Shown here piece after piece: positions 33,259 to 42,162 of a stretch of DNA of 64,000 nucleotides. A model generated the notes under the pieces. The model saw nothing but the letters and a program-made list of their open reading frames with translations. It made no database searches and was not told the origin of the DNA. The stretch is taken from the NCBI RefSeq assembly GCF_018130545.1, contig NZ_JAFCKF010000001.1, forward strand, positions 1 through 64,000. The letters run 5' to 3'. How positions within the stretch are numbered: position 1 is the first letter of the stretch; each line of letters opens with the position of its first letter. The DNA is from Bradyrhizobium tropiciagri (GTDB taxonomy: Bacteria; Pseudomonadota; Alphaproteobacteria; Rhizobiales; Xanthobacteraceae). The position numbers and the translations under genes are program-made.

Positions 33259-34311
33259 ATGAGTCGCTTCTGGAGTTCGGTCGTCCACAATCTGTCGCCC
33301 TACGTGCCCGGCGAGCAGCCCAAGATCGACGGCCTCGTCAAGCTCAACACCAACGAAAACCCCTACCTGCCTTCGCCGCGCGCAATCGCGGCGATCACCG
33401 CGACCACGGATCGCCTGCGGCTCTATCCGGATCCGCGCGCAACCGCCCTGCGCGAGGCGATCGCGACGCGCTATGGGGTTACATCCGATGAGGTGTTCGT
33501 CGGCAATGGCTCGGACGAGGTGCTGGCCCACGCCTTTCCGGCGCTGCTGAAGCACGACGCGCCGCTGCTGTTTCCCGACATCACCTACAGCTTCTACCCG
33601 GTCTATTGCCGCCTCTATGGCGTCAGTCACGAAACCGTGCCGCTCGATGCCGCGATGCGGATCGACCTCGCCGACTACCGGCGGCCGGGCAGCGCCATCC
33701 TGCTGTGCAATCCCAATGCGCCGACCGGCATCGCGCTGCCGCGCGCCGCGATCGAGGCGCTGGTCAGCGAGCAGCCGGACCGGCTGGTGGTGGTCGACGA
33801 GGCCTATGTCGACTTCGGCGCCGAAAGCGTGGTGCCGCTGGTCGCGCGCCACGACAATCTGCTTGTCATCCAGACGCTCTCGAAATCGCGCGCGCTGGCG
33901 GGACTGCGCGTTGGCTTCGCGATCGGCCAGCGCCCGCTGATCGAGGCGCTGGAACGGGTCAAGGACAGCTTCAACTCCTATCCGCTGGATTGTTTCGCGA
34001 TCGCAGGCGCCGTCGCCTCGATTGAAGACGACGCCTGGTTTCAAGAGACGCGGCAACGCATCATCGGAAGCCGCGAGGCGCTCACCCGCGGCCTCACCAA
34101 GCTCGGCTTCGAGGTGCTGCCATCGCATGCGAATTTCGTGTTCGCCCGTCATGGCGGCCATCGCGGCGCCGATCTCGCCGCCAAGTTGCGCGAGCGCGGC
34201 GTCCTGGTCCGGCATTTCCAGAAGCCGCGGATCGAGGATTTCCTGCGCATCACGATCGGCACGGACGACGAATGCGGCCGCCTGCTCGCCCTGCTGCACC
34301 AGATCGTTTGA
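33259..34311 (+). CDS. hisC: Histidinol-phosphate aminotransferase
   Basis: 350-residue PLP enzyme, class I/II aminotransferase of the HisC group: [50 protein letters not shown] and the Schiff-base Lys in [18 protein letters not shown]. It converts imidazole-acetol phosphate to histidinol phosphate; paralogues may also act on aromatic amino acids. No other his gene is nearby, so this may be a second hisC copy or an aromatic aminotransferase. The start at 33259 is chosen for the usual MSRFWSSVV beginning. Confidence 0.85.
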   Translation: MSRFWSSVVHNLSPYVPGEQPKIDGLVKLNTNENPYLPSPRAIAAITATTDRLRLYPDPRATALREAIATRYGVTSDEVFVGNGSDEVLAHAFPALLKHDAPLLFPDITYSFYPVYCRLYGVSHETVPLDAAMRIDLADYRRPGSAILLCNPNAPTGIALPRAAIEALVSEQPDRLVVVDEAYVDFGAESVVPLVARHDNLLVIQTLSKSRALAGLRVGFAIGQRPLIEALERVKDSFNSYPLDCFAIAGAVASIEDDAWFQETRQRIIGSREALTRGLTKLGFEVLPSHANFVFARHGGHRGADLAAKLRERGVLVRHFQKPRIEDFLRITIGTDDECGRLLALLHQIV

Positions 34312-34388
34312 TCCGGCTCAGCCGTCGCTGGAACCGAATGTCGGCTCACGTGCCCCCGCCCTGACCGAAAACTCCACAGGAGACCACC

Positions 34389-34772
34389 ATGCCATTCGTT
34401 CGTATCGACCTGAAGCGCGGCAAGTCCGCCGACTATCGCAAGACCCTGGGCGAAATCGTCTACAAGGCGATGCGTGAGGTGATCAACGTACCCGAGAATG
34501 ACAAGTTTCAGATCATCACCGAGCATGACCGTGGCGATCTGAACTATGCCGACAATTATCTCGGCAACACCTACAGCGACGATCTCATCTTCATCCAGAT
34601 CACCATGAATGCCGGGCGAACGATCGACATGAAGAAGGCGTTCTACAAGCGGATCGTTGACGACTATCAGAGCCAGTTGCAGGGCCGGCCGGACGATATC
34701 TTCATCAACCTGGTCGAGGTCGCCAAGGAGAACTGGTCGTTCGGCAACGGCATCGCGCAATACGCGAGCTGA
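34389..34772 (+). CDS. Tautomerase-family protein
   Basis: 127 residues. After Met removal it begins with Pro, the catalytic base of the tautomerase superfamily (MPFVRIDLKRGKSADYRKT). The length is about twice the 62-residue 4-oxalocrotonate tautomerase; the second half contains FYKRIVDDYQSQLQGRPDDIFINLVEVAKENWS, typical of the cis-CaaD/MSAD-like long form. Substrate unknown. Good spacing from ACAGGAGACC upstream. Between hisC and the metallo-beta-lactamase gene, without obvious link to either. Confidence 0.82.
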   Translation: MPFVRIDLKRGKSADYRKTLGEIVYKAMREVINVPENDKFQIITEHDRGDLNYADNYLGNTYSDDLIFIQITMNAGRTIDMKKAFYKRIVDDYQSQLQGRPDDIFINLVEVAKENWSFGNGIAQYAS

Positions 34773-34900
34773 ACGCGGAACAGGCATGCGCCGGACGGCG
34801 GTCGCCTTGGCCGGCGGCCTGCCGTCCGCAGCTTGCGGCCGGCGTTGCCAGCACGCATAGTGCAGCCCGTGCACGAACAATAACAAGCAGGGAGGCAACC

Positions 34901-35788
34901 ATGAGGACGATCGCAGCCGCGCTGTGCGCGCTCGCGCTGATCGCAACCGGTGCGCAAGCACAGACGCTGAAGGACTTCATGGCTACCGTCATGAAGAAGT
35001 GGACCGCGCCGTTCGAGCCGTTCCAGCTGATCGACAATATCTACTACGTCGGCACCGACGGCATCGCCGTCTACATCATCAAGACGTCGCAAGGGCTGAT
35101 CCTGATGGACACGGCGATGCAGCAGTCGACCGGCATGATCAAGGACAACATCGCCAAGCTCGGCTTCAAGGAAGGCGACATCAAGATCATCCTCAACACT
35201 CACGCCCATCTCGATCACACCGGCGGCTTTGCCGAGATCAAGCAGGAGACCGGCGCCCAGCTGATCGCCGGCGAGCGTGACAAGCCACTGCTCGAGGGCG
35301 GCTATTATCCGGGTGACGAGAGCAACGCCGATCTTGCCTTTACGCCGGTCAAGGTCGACCGCACCGTCAAGGAAGGCGACAAGGTCACGCTCGGCGACGT
35401 GACGCTGACCGCACACGCCACGCCCGGCCATTCGCCCGGCTGCACCAGCTGGGAGATGACGGCGAAGGATGGCAACCAGACCCGCAACGTGCTGTTCTTC
35501 TGCAGCGGAACGGTGGCGCTGAACCGGCTGATCGGGCGCCCGACCTATCCCGGCATCGTTGACGACTACCGCGCGACCTTCGCCAAGGTCAAGGCGATGA
35601 AGGTCGACGTGCTGCTCGGGCCGCATCCGGAGGTCTACGACATGCAGGCCAAGCGTGCCGCGATGAAGGACGGCGCGCCGAACCCGTTCGTCAAGCCGGG
35701 CGAAAACGCCTCCTATGTGGCGGGGCTGGAGCAGGATTTCGACAAGCAACTCGCCAAGCAGACCGCTGCATTGCAGAAGGCGAATTAG
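34901..35788 (+). CDS. blaBJP: Subclass B3 metallo-beta-lactamase, BJP-1-like
   Basis: 295 residues. Signal peptide 1-20 (GAQA-Q). Zinc ligands in B3 order: His101, His103, Asp105, His106 in THAHLDHTGG; His177 in ATPGHSPG; His242 in GPHPE. The length and sequence fit BJP-1 of Bradyrhizobium japonicum (about 294 residues), a periplasmic enzyme that hydrolyses penicillins, cephalosporins and carbapenems. GGGAGG lies upstream of the ATG. No ampR-type regulator is adjacent. It is probably a normal chromosomal gene, not an acquired one: base use matches its neighbours. Confidence 0.88.
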   Translation: MRTIAAALCALALIATGAQAQTLKDFMATVMKKWTAPFEPFQLIDNIYYVGTDGIAVYIIKTSQGLILMDTAMQQSTGMIKDNIAKLGFKEGDIKIILNTHAHLDHTGGFAEIKQETGAQLIAGERDKPLLEGGYYPGDESNADLAFTPVKVDRTVKEGDKVTLGDVTLTAHATPGHSPGCTSWEMTAKDGNQTRNVLFFCSGTVALNRLIGRPTYPGIVDDYRATFAKVKAMKVDVLLGPHPEVYDMQAKRAAMKDGAPNPFVKPGENASYVAGLEQDFDKQLAKQTAALQKAN

Positions 35789-35809
35789 GGGCTATCGCGA
35801 AACGTCCCC

Positions 35810-35910
35810 CGTCATCCTGAGGAGCCGCGAAGCGGCGTCTCGAAGGATGCACGGCCCCACTCCGGCCACGCATCCTTCGAGGCTCGCTTCGCTTGCACCT
35901 CAGGATGACG
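35810..35910. repeat. Interspersed palindromic repeat, family D
   Basis: Outer arms CGTCATCCTGAGG / CCTCAGGATGACG and inner arms CGAAGGATGC / GCATCCTTCG, about 100 bp. It lies just after the metallo-beta-lactamase gene and could act as a bidirectional 3' stabiliser or terminator. Confidence 0.85.
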
Positions 35911-35980
35911 TGGAGTGGCTGCCTGTGCTATTTTCAGGCCGTTGCCGCGGCAACCATGGGTGCGGCGGCTTGACATCGCC

Positions 35981-36008
35981 AGGCAATCCATCGACAGGTG
36001 GATTGCCT
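35981..36008. repeat. Short inverted repeat upstream of the benzoylformate decarboxylase-like gene
   Basis: Perfect ten-base arms AGGCAATCCA / TGGATTGCCT around eight bases, about 60 bp before the start codon. It could be a repeat fragment or a regulator site. Confidence 0.55.
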
Positions 36009-36066
36009 GTCCGCTTTTGCCGCGCGCAATGACGGAACCAAACAAGACAGATATGGGAGCCGCCCG

Positions 36067-37692
36067 ATGTCGTCGCGCAAACCGGCCGCCAGCAAAGGCA
36101 AGACCGTCACCGTCAAGGACGCCACTTTCGGCCTGCTCCGCGCATGGGGCATCAAGAAGGTGTTCGGCAATCCCGGCTCGACCGAGCTGCCGTTCTTGAG
36201 CGACTGGCCCGAGGATATCGACTACGTGCTCGGCCTGCAGGAGGCCTCCGTTGTCGGCATGGCCGACGGCTATGCGCTGGCGACCCGCAATGCCGGTTTC
36301 GTCAATCTGCATTCGGCGGCCGGTGTCGGCAACGCGCTCGGCAACATCTACAACGCCTATCGCAATCAGACCCCGCTGGTGATCACCGCCGGCCAGCAGG
36401 CGCGCTCGATCATGCCGCTGCAGGCCTTCCTCTATGCCGAGCGCGCCTCGGAATTCCCGCGGCCTTACGTGAAATTCGCGGTCGAGCCGGCGCGCGCCGA
36501 GGACGTGCCGGCCGCGATCGCGCGGGCCTATTACGTCGCGATGCAGCCGCCCTGCGGGCCGACCTTCGTCTCGGTGCCGATCGACGATTGGGCGCACGCG
36601 ACGCAGCCGCTCGACGCGCGCCAGGTCAGCCGCGATATCGGCCCGGATGCGGCCGCGATGCAGGCGCTGGCGGCCGCGCTCGGCGAGGCCAAGCGCCCCG
36701 CCCTCGTTGTCGGCCCCGCCGTTGATCGTGCCGAGGCGGTCGATCTGATGGTTGACGTCGCCGAGAAGACCAAGGCCGCGGTCTGGGCCAGCCCGTTCTC
36801 GGCGCGCTGCTCGTTCCCCGAGCGTCATCCGCAATTTGCCGGCTTCCTGCATGCCGCACCGGGCCAGCTTTCCGACGCGCTGCGCGAGCACGACCTTGTC
36901 GTCGTGGTCGGCGCACCGGTGTTCACCTTCCATGTCGAGGGCCATGCCGCGATCTTCGACGGCGCAACCACGATCTTCCAGATCACCGACGACCCCGATG
37001 CCGCCGCGATGACGCCGACCGGCCACAGCATCGTCGCGACGATGAAGCCGGCGCTGACGGCCTTGCTCGCGCTGCTGCCCGAGACCAGGCGCAGCGCACC
37101 GGCCGGCCGAGTGCTGCCGGGCGCGCCCGCGGCCGGCGATCCGATCCCCGCCGAATACGCGCTGCACGCGCTCTCCGCCGCGATGGGCCCGCATGATGCG
37201 CTGGTCGAGGAGGTGCCGTCGCATCGCCCGCTGATGCAAAAGGCGATGCCGATGCGCGGCCAGGACAGCTTCTACACCATGGCAAGCGGCGGCCTCGGCT
37301 ACAGCCTGCCGGCCGCCGTCGGCATGGCGCTCGGCCGCAGCACGGGGCGCACGGTCTGCCTGATCGGCGACGGCTCGGCGATGTATTCGATCCAGGCGTT
37401 ATGGACCGCCGCGCAGCGCAAGCTGCCGCTGACCGTCGTCGTGATGAACAATTCCGGCTACGGCGCGATGCGCTCGTTCAGCCAGGTCATGCAGGTGCGC
37501 AATGTGCCGGGCCTCGATCTGCCCGGCATCGATTTCGTCAAGCTCGCCGAAGGCATGGGCTGCGACGCAATGCGGGTGACGAAGTCAGCCGAGTTGCCCG
37601 CTGCCTACAAGCGCGCGCTGTCACATCACGGCACCAGCCTGATCGAGGTGATGGTCGATTCCGCGGTGCCGCTGCTCTATACGAAGAGCTGA
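36067..37692 (+). CDS. mdlC: Benzoylformate decarboxylase-like ThDP enzyme
   Basis: 541 residues, full-length thiamine-diphosphate decarboxylase. Landmarks match benzoylformate decarboxylase: FGNPGSTELPF (with the active-site Ser), Glu in GLQEASVVGMADGYAL, NLHSAAGVGNALGN (active-site His), FTFHVEGHA (second active-site His), and the PP motif GDGSAMYSIQALW with a later Asn. It would convert benzoylformate to benzaldehyde in mandelate catabolism; related enzymes use other aromatic or branched 2-oxo acids. No mandelate dehydrogenase or benzaldehyde dehydrogenase gene is nearby, so the substrate is uncertain. GGGAG lies upstream of the ATG. Confidence 0.8.
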   Translation: MSSRKPAASKGKTVTVKDATFGLLRAWGIKKVFGNPGSTELPFLSDWPEDIDYVLGLQEASVVGMADGYALATRNAGFVNLHSAAGVGNALGNIYNAYRNQTPLVITAGQQARSIMPLQAFLYAERASEFPRPYVKFAVEPARAEDVPAAIARAYYVAMQPPCGPTFVSVPIDDWAHATQPLDARQVSRDIGPDAAAMQALAAALGEAKRPALVVGPAVDRAEAVDLMVDVAEKTKAAVWASPFSARCSFPERHPQFAGFLHAAPGQLSDALREHDLVVVVGAPVFTFHVEGHAAIFDGATTIFQITDDPDAAAMTPTGHSIVATMKPALTALLALLPETRRSAPAGRVLPGAPAAGDPIPAEYALHALSAAMGPHDALVEEVPSHRPLMQKAMPMRGQDSFYTMASGGLGYSLPAAVGMALGRSTGRTVCLIGDGSAMYSIQALWTAAQRKLPLTVVVMNNSGYGAMRSFSQVMQVRNVPGLDLPGIDFVKLAEGMGCDAMRVTKSAELPAAYKRALSHHGTSLIEVMVDSAVPLLYTKS

Positions 37693-37773
37693 AGCAAACG
37701 CGACTGCCGTCGCTGACAAGACAATCAGCCGCGCAATCACGCTCTACCACTGGTCAGGAAGGCACTTGCCGTT

Positions 37774-37963
37774 GGGTTCCCTCCCCCCTTGCGGGGGAGG
37801 GTTAGGGAGAGGGGTGCCACACGGCATACTCTCTCGATATGAGACTCGACGACACGCGATCGAGATTGCGAAAAGAAAACTCACTGCAATCATCTCGCCC
37901 GGGGCTTACCCCTCTCCCCAGCCCTCCCCCGCAAGGGGGGAGGGAGCCCGATCAGCGTGCTCA
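37774..37963. repeat. Interspersed palindromic repeat, family C (long form)
   Basis: Left arm GGGTTCCCTCC...GGGGGAGGGTTAGGG and right arm CCCTCCCCCGCAAGGGGGG..GGGAGCC, about 190 bp. Its right end, GATCAGCGTGCTCACCTTACG, overlaps the stop codon and last codons of the HpaB-family gene; the same end sequence recurs at 40274-40298. Confidence 0.8.
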
Positions 37964-39502
37964 CCTTACGAAAGCGGGTTCGTGCACAGTCGCCGGCGGC
38001 GTCGGCACCTCGCAGCCGGTGGCGCAGCAGCGTCCGGGCTGCTTCGACACCCGCTGTCCCTCATCGACGAGGCCGCGGCCGAGCAGATTTTCGACCAGCT
38101 CGGCCTTCTCCATCACGGGATAATTGCGCCAAATTTCGCGCTTCATCGCCTCCGGCGAGCCGCCGCCATGCAGCGAGATCACCGAATACCAGCCGGCTTC
38201 GTGCGAGACGGTGAGGTCCTCGATCAGCCGCGCCACCTCGGCGCGCTGCTCGGCTGGAATATCCGGACGCCCACCCATGACAGCGGCAAGCGAGGCGCGC
38301 GTCTCCGGATTGTGGTCCTCGTCGGGCCCCGGCAGCGCCACGATCAGGCCGCCGGAGACGTAATGCGCGACGCGGTGCATGTCGTAGATCTTGGTCGCCA
38401 GCAACAGCTTGCCGATGTTCGAGAACACCGCATCCGGCATCACCGAGCCGGCCGGATCCTTGGTGCAGTAGACCGAGGACGCGACGCCGCAGGCGTAAAA
38501 ACTCTCGGTGATGGTGATGAGCTCGACCATCGCCTCGCGGATATGGGCGTGCTTTTCGGCATCGAGCCCGTTGGCCTCGATCATCAAGGCGCCGGCGCCG
38601 ATCAGAAGATCGCCGAAGCCGGCGCGCGCGCCGATGCAGGAGTGCCGGTGATGCGTGGCATAGGAGGTGGTGAGGAAGCCGCCCTCCTCGGTCTCCCCCG
38701 CAAGAAACACGCGGTCGTGCGGCACGAACACATCGTCGAAGATCACGACGCCGACCGACTGGCCGTATTTCGCCGAGAACTTTGCCGAGGCATCGCCGGG
38801 CCGGCCGGCCGGGCGCGCGACGATGGTAACGCCGGGCGCATCGATCGGCACGGCGCAGCACACCGCAAAATCCTTGTCATCGGGCACGTGGGTGCGGCAC
38901 GGCATGACCAGGAATTCGTGCATGTAGGGCGCGCCGGTGACGATCGCCTTGGTGCCGCGGATCACGATGCCGTCGAGGCGCCGCTCCTTGATGTGGACGT
39001 AGACGTCCGGATTGGCCTGCAGGCCCGGTCGCTTGGAACGGTCGCCCTTGGCATCGGTCATCGCGACGCCCAGCGTCAGGTCCTGGTCCTGCACCTCGTG
39101 CAGATAGTTGAGGAAACGCTGGCTGTAGTCGGTGCCATGGCGGTCGTCTGTCAGCTTCGTTGCCTGATAGAGGCCGTTCAACGCGTCATGGCTGAGATAG
39201 CGCTGGGCACAACCCGACGTCCGGCACACCAGCCGCACCGCCTCGAGCTTGGTGAGCAGGTCCTGCGAGCTCTCATTGATGTGGAGCATGCGGTTAACGG
39301 TCTTGCCGGAGGTCGCCTGCCGCGCCGTCATGATCGGTGCGTGCTCGGGCCGGTGTGCGAAATCATAGGTCACGCCGACACCGGCGATGCCGGGCGCGAG
39401 CAGCGGCTCGTCCGCAACGCTCGCCACCGCCTCGCCGTTGACGAACACCCGCGGCTTGTAGCGGCGCAGGGATTCCCGGTAGTCCGCAGCCGTCATCAGC
39501 AT
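37961..39502 (-). CDS. 4-hydroxyphenylacetate 3-hydroxylase / 4-hydroxybutyryl-CoA dehydratase family protein
   Basis: 513 residues, FAD-binding fold of the HpaB/AbfD family. The start MLMTAADYRESLRRYKPRVF and the segment VAMTDAKGDRSKRPGLQANPD resemble 4-hydroxybutyryl-CoA dehydratase (AbfD), which carries a 4Fe-4S cluster. By my alignment Cys98 matches AbfD Cys99 and His285 matches His292, but the other two ligands are replaced (Tyr102 for Cys103, Ala292 for Cys299). The protein may therefore be a cluster-free flavoprotein, possibly a hydroxylase. The C-terminus (EVPTPPATVHEPAFVR) runs into a repeat. Divergent from a TetR gene across a probable operator. Confidence 0.75.
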   Translation of the reverse strand: MLMTAADYRESLRRYKPRVFVNGEAVASVADEPLLAPGIAGVGVTYDFAHRPEHAPIMTARQATSGKTVNRMLHINESSQDLLTKLEAVRLVCRTSGCAQRYLSHDALNGLYQATKLTDDRHGTDYSQRFLNYLHEVQDQDLTLGVAMTDAKGDRSKRPGLQANPDVYVHIKERRLDGIVIRGTKAIVTGAPYMHEFLVMPCRTHVPDDKDFAVCCAVPIDAPGVTIVARPAGRPGDASAKFSAKYGQSVGVVIFDDVFVPHDRVFLAGETEEGGFLTTSYATHHRHSCIGARAGFGDLLIGAGALMIEANGLDAEKHAHIREAMVELITITESFYACGVASSVYCTKDPAGSVMPDAVFSNIGKLLLATKIYDMHRVAHYVSGGLIVALPGPDEDHNPETRASLAAVMGGRPDIPAEQRAEVARLIEDLTVSHEAGWYSVISLHGGGSPEAMKREIWRNYPVMEKAELVENLLGRGLVDEGQRVSKQPGRCCATGCEVPTPPATVHEPAFVR

Positions 39503-39526
39503 GGCGCTTCTCCCTTGCTCATTTAT

Positions 39527-39557
39527 TTGAACATTGTTAAATTATTGAACGCCGTTA
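39527..39557. promoter_or_regulatory. Probable TetR operator between the HpaB-family and tetR genes
   Basis: Two direct copies, TTGAACATTGTTA (39527-39539) and TTGAACGCCGTTA (39545-39557), spaced 18 bp start to start. Each holds an AAC-N3-GTT inverted core. The region is AT-rich in GC-rich surroundings and lies between the divergent starts. Confidence 0.55.
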
Positions 39558-39585
39558 GAATTGAGTCAAGGACGGATTCGACCGG

Positions 39586-40206
39586 ATGCAGATGCGCGAG
39601 AGCAGGAAGGAAGCGGTCAGCCGCCACAAGCGGGAGCTGATCCTCGATGCCGCGCGCAGCGTATTCGCCGAGGAAGGCCTCGAGGGCGCGAGCCTGCGGG
39701 CGATCGCGACGCGGGCCGGCTACACCCCGGCGGCGCTGTATTTCCATTTCGATTCCAAGGAAGCGATCTATGCCGAGGTGCTACGGCAGTCGCTGGCCTC
39801 GCTCGGCGAAGCCGTCAGCGCCGCGGTCGCGACCACGCGCGGCGCCAAGCAGCGGCTACTCGCCGCAGGGATGGGCTTCTTCCGCTATTATGCGGACAAT
39901 CCGCGCGACCTCGATCTCGGCTTCTATCTGTTCCGCGGCGGCATGAAGCCGGCCGGGCTCGGCCACGATCGCGACCACGCGCTGAACGCCGCGCTGGAGG
40001 CGGCGCTGCATCCGATCGCGGAGGCGGCCGAAGCACTCGGCGCATCCAGGCAAAAGGCGAACACGGTGATGGTGGACTGCTTCGCCCACGCCACCGGCCT
40101 GCTGCTGTTGCTGCACACCGGCCGCATCAGGATGTTCGGCGCCTCCGCCCCCGATCTGATGGATGCGTATCTGCGCGAGAAGATTGCGCAGCTCGGGAAG
40201 GAGTGA
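39586..40206 (+). CDS. TetR/AcrR-family transcriptional repressor
   Basis: 206 residues. N-terminal HTH at about 14-60 (KRELILDAARSVFAEEGLEGASLRAIATRAGYTPAALYFHFDSKEAIYAEVL), then an all-helical ligand domain. It most likely represses the divergent HpaB-family gene and itself through the direct repeat between them. The ligand is unknown. A family C repeat follows the gene. The start used is the first ATG in frame after the operator. Confidence 0.87.
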   Translation: MQMRESRKEAVSRHKRELILDAARSVFAEEGLEGASLRAIATRAGYTPAALYFHFDSKEAIYAEVLRQSLASLGEAVSAAVATTRGAKQRLLAAGMGFFRYYADNPRDLDLGFYLFRGGMKPAGLGHDRDHALNAALEAALHPIAEAAEALGASRQKANTVMVDCFAHATGLLLLLHTGRIRMFGASAPDLMDAYLREKIAQLGKE

Positions 40207-40244
40207 GATTGCGCGCGCACAATTGAGGATGGCACCGGCGGAAG

Positions 40245-40298
40245 GGGCTCCCTCCCCCCTTGCGGGGGAGGGAGCCTGACCAGCGGGCTCACCTCACG
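40245..40298. repeat. Interspersed repeat, family C (short form)
   Basis: Only one palindromic end, GGCTCCCTCCCCCCTTGCGG to GGGAGGGAGCC, followed by the same tail CAGCGGGCTCACCTCACG found at the right end of 37774-37963. It lies between the convergent tetR and SDR genes. Confidence 0.8.
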
Positions 40299-40332
40299 TC
40301 GCGTGACATCCACCGTCAGCATCGACCGCGAG

Positions 40333-41127
40333 TCACTTCCCGTAGCTCTCGCGCATCTTGGCCTGGATCTTGGCCATGCCGCCGATCCAGCGGTCGTAGT
40401 TCTCGGTCTTCTTGCGCATGTAGCCGAGCACCTGCGGGTGCGGCAGGATCAGGAAGGTTTCCTGCTCGATGCCCTTCAGCGCATCCTGGGCGACCTGCTC
40501 CGCGGTAAGGTCGCCGTCGCCGGATTGCGGGCCCTTCGGGATCGAGCGCAGCATGTTGGTGTCGACGCCCTGCGGGCAGAGGATCGAGACCTTGATGTTG
40601 TCGGCGCGATGCGAGATCGCGAGGTTTTCGGCAAAGCCGACCGCGGCGTGCTTGGTGGTCGAATAGGCCGGGCTGCCGACCTGCGACAGCAGGCCCGCGG
40701 CCGAGATCGTGTTGAGGAAGTAGCCCTCGCCGCGCGCCTTCATGCGCGGCACCAGATGCCGCGCCGCATAGACATGCGCCATCACATGGATCGCCCAGCT
40801 CCGCGACCACGGCTCGTCCGAGGTGCCGCCGGCGTTTTTCGACATCGGGTCGAAGCCGCCGCCGATGCCGGCATTGGAGCAGAACAGCGCGATCGGGCCG
40901 AACATCCGCTCGGTCTCTTCGATCACATGCAGGATGTTCTTCTCCTGCCCGACATCGCATTTGAACGCGGCGCCGCCGACCGAGGCCGCGACCTTCTCGG
41001 CCGCCGCATGATCGAGATCGACCACCACGACCTTGGATGCGCCCGCGGCGTGGAACGCCTCGCACAGCGCCTTGCCGATGCCATTGCCACCGCCGGTGAC
41101 CACCACCACTTTACCTGCCACCTGCAT
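40333..41127 (-). CDS. Short-chain dehydrogenase/reductase (classical SDR)
   Basis: 264 residues. NAD(P)-binding [13 protein letters not shown] (about 11-23), DVG near 60, NAG in CSNAGIGGG (about 85-93), catalytic Ser in NTISAAG, YxxxK in [11 protein letters not shown]. The Asp in VVVDLD after strand two favours NAD(H) over NADP(H). The substrate is probably a hydroxyacid or alcohol of unknown type. The ATG at 41127 is preferred: GGGAGG sits directly before the ATG at 41133, too close for that start, but at the right distance for 41127. Confidence 0.88.
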   Translation of the reverse strand: MQVAGKVVVVTGGGNGIGKALCEAFHAAGASKVVVVDLDHAAAEKVAASVGGAAFKCDVGQEKNILHVIEETERMFGPIALFCSNAGIGGGFDPMSKNAGGTSDEPWSRSWAIHVMAHVYAARHLVPRMKARGEGYFLNTISAAGLLSQVGSPAYSTTKHAAVGFAENLAISHRADNIKVSILCPQGVDTNMLRSIPKGPQSGDGDLTAEQVAQDALKGIEQETFLILPHPQVLGYMRKKTENYDRWIGGMAKIQAKMRESYGK

Positions 41128-41152
41128 GGCCATCCTCCCGATATCTTGATTT

Positions 41153-41245
41153 CAGCGCATGATCCGGAAGCCGGTCTCATGCTCAAACGAAGAGCGACCA
41201 TGATAGCGCATCTTTGGCCGATGCATGATCTTTTCGAGAGCCGGC
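41153..41245. repeat. Interspersed palindromic repeat, family F (degenerate)
   Basis: GCGCATGATCCGGAAGCC on the left and GCATGATCTTTTCGAGAGCC on the right are related to the arms of the element at 16959-17038. The middle is degenerate. It fills most of the gap between the SDR and hemolysin-III genes. Confidence 0.55.
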
Positions 41246-41270
41246 CCGGCGCGTTACGCCGGCGTCCCGC

Positions 41271-41966
41271 TCAGCTCGCCAGCACGACGTCGAACACCGC
41301 CGTGTAGTGGCAGGCGGCGCCGAGCAGCACGAAGCAGTGCCAGATCGCGTTCTGGAAGCGCAGCCGGCGCCAGGAGTGGAAGATCACGCCGAGGCTGTAG
41401 AGAATGCCGCCGGCCAGCACGAAGCCGAGCGCCATTGCCGGCAGCGCCTTGACGACGCGGTCGTAGAGCATGACGCCGCTCCAGCCCATCGCGAGGTAAA
41501 GCCCGACCGAGAGCCGGTCGAAACGGCCGGGATAGGCGAGCTTCAGCCAAATCCCGACGATCGCGACGCACCACACGCCGACCAACAGCGCGATGGCAAA
41601 ATAGCTGTCCTTCAGTTCCATGATGAACGGCGTATAGGTCGCGGCGATCAAGAGATAGATCGCGGAGTGATCGAAGCGCCGCAGCACCCATTTGGCGCGC
41701 GACACCGGCCAGAGATTATAGGTCGCCGACAGCGTCAGCATCGCGAGCAGGCCTGCGACATAGACCGACACCACGGCAACGTCGAACGGGCCGGCATAGA
41801 CCGCGGTCAGCACGATCAGCGCGGTGGCGGCAACCAGCCCGAAAGCGACACCGACGAGATGAACGACGCCGTCGGCGATCAGCTCGGCACGGTCGTAGTT
41901 CCACAGCGCGGCGCCGGCCGCGTGGATCGAGCTCGAGGCGAGTTGCTTCAGGCGAAAGACCGTCAT
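41271..41966 (-). CDS. Hemolysin III family (PAQR/TrhA) membrane protein
   Basis: 231 residues with seven predicted membrane helices. Conserved PAQR features include an N-terminal DGVVHLVGVAFGL, the SATYNLWPVS segment after helix 3, RRFDHSAIYLLIAATYTPF, and a terminal FQNAIWHCFVLLGAACHYTAVF. The His and Asp residues in these motifs form the metal site of the family. Members have been linked to membrane fluidity homeostasis (TrhA). The start at 41966 is the ATG giving the basic n-region FRLKQL. No partner gene is apparent. Confidence 0.87.
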   Translation of the reverse strand: MTVFRLKQLASSSIHAAGAALWNYDRAELIADGVVHLVGVAFGLVAATALIVLTAVYAGPFDVAVVSVYVAGLLAMLTLSATYNLWPVSRAKWVLRRFDHSAIYLLIAATYTPFIMELKDSYFAIALLVGVWCVAIVGIWLKLAYPGRFDRLSVGLYLAMGWSGVMLYDRVVKALPAMALGFVLAGGILYSLGVIFHSWRRLRFQNAIWHCFVLLGAACHYTAVFDVVLAS

Positions 41967-42162
41967 GCAGGCTTTCCTGTGTGCCGACAAATGATGGGTA
42001 ACGCGAGTGGCGTGACGCGTTCAATCCCCCTGCTTCCCCTCGCAATCCCTCGCCTGCAAAGGCGCCGGAAATGTGAAGCTTGATTTTGGCCTGATAATCG
42101 CCACCTTGCGGGTGATCTCCGCCTCTTTTGGCTCCTCTTGCCGGGTCTTTCGTTAACCCTCC

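Noticed and set aside
34901-35788. Metallo-beta-lactamase as a recently acquired resistance gene
   Set aside because: No mobile-gene context, and codon use matches the neighbourhood; a BJP-1-like chromosomal gene is the simpler reading.
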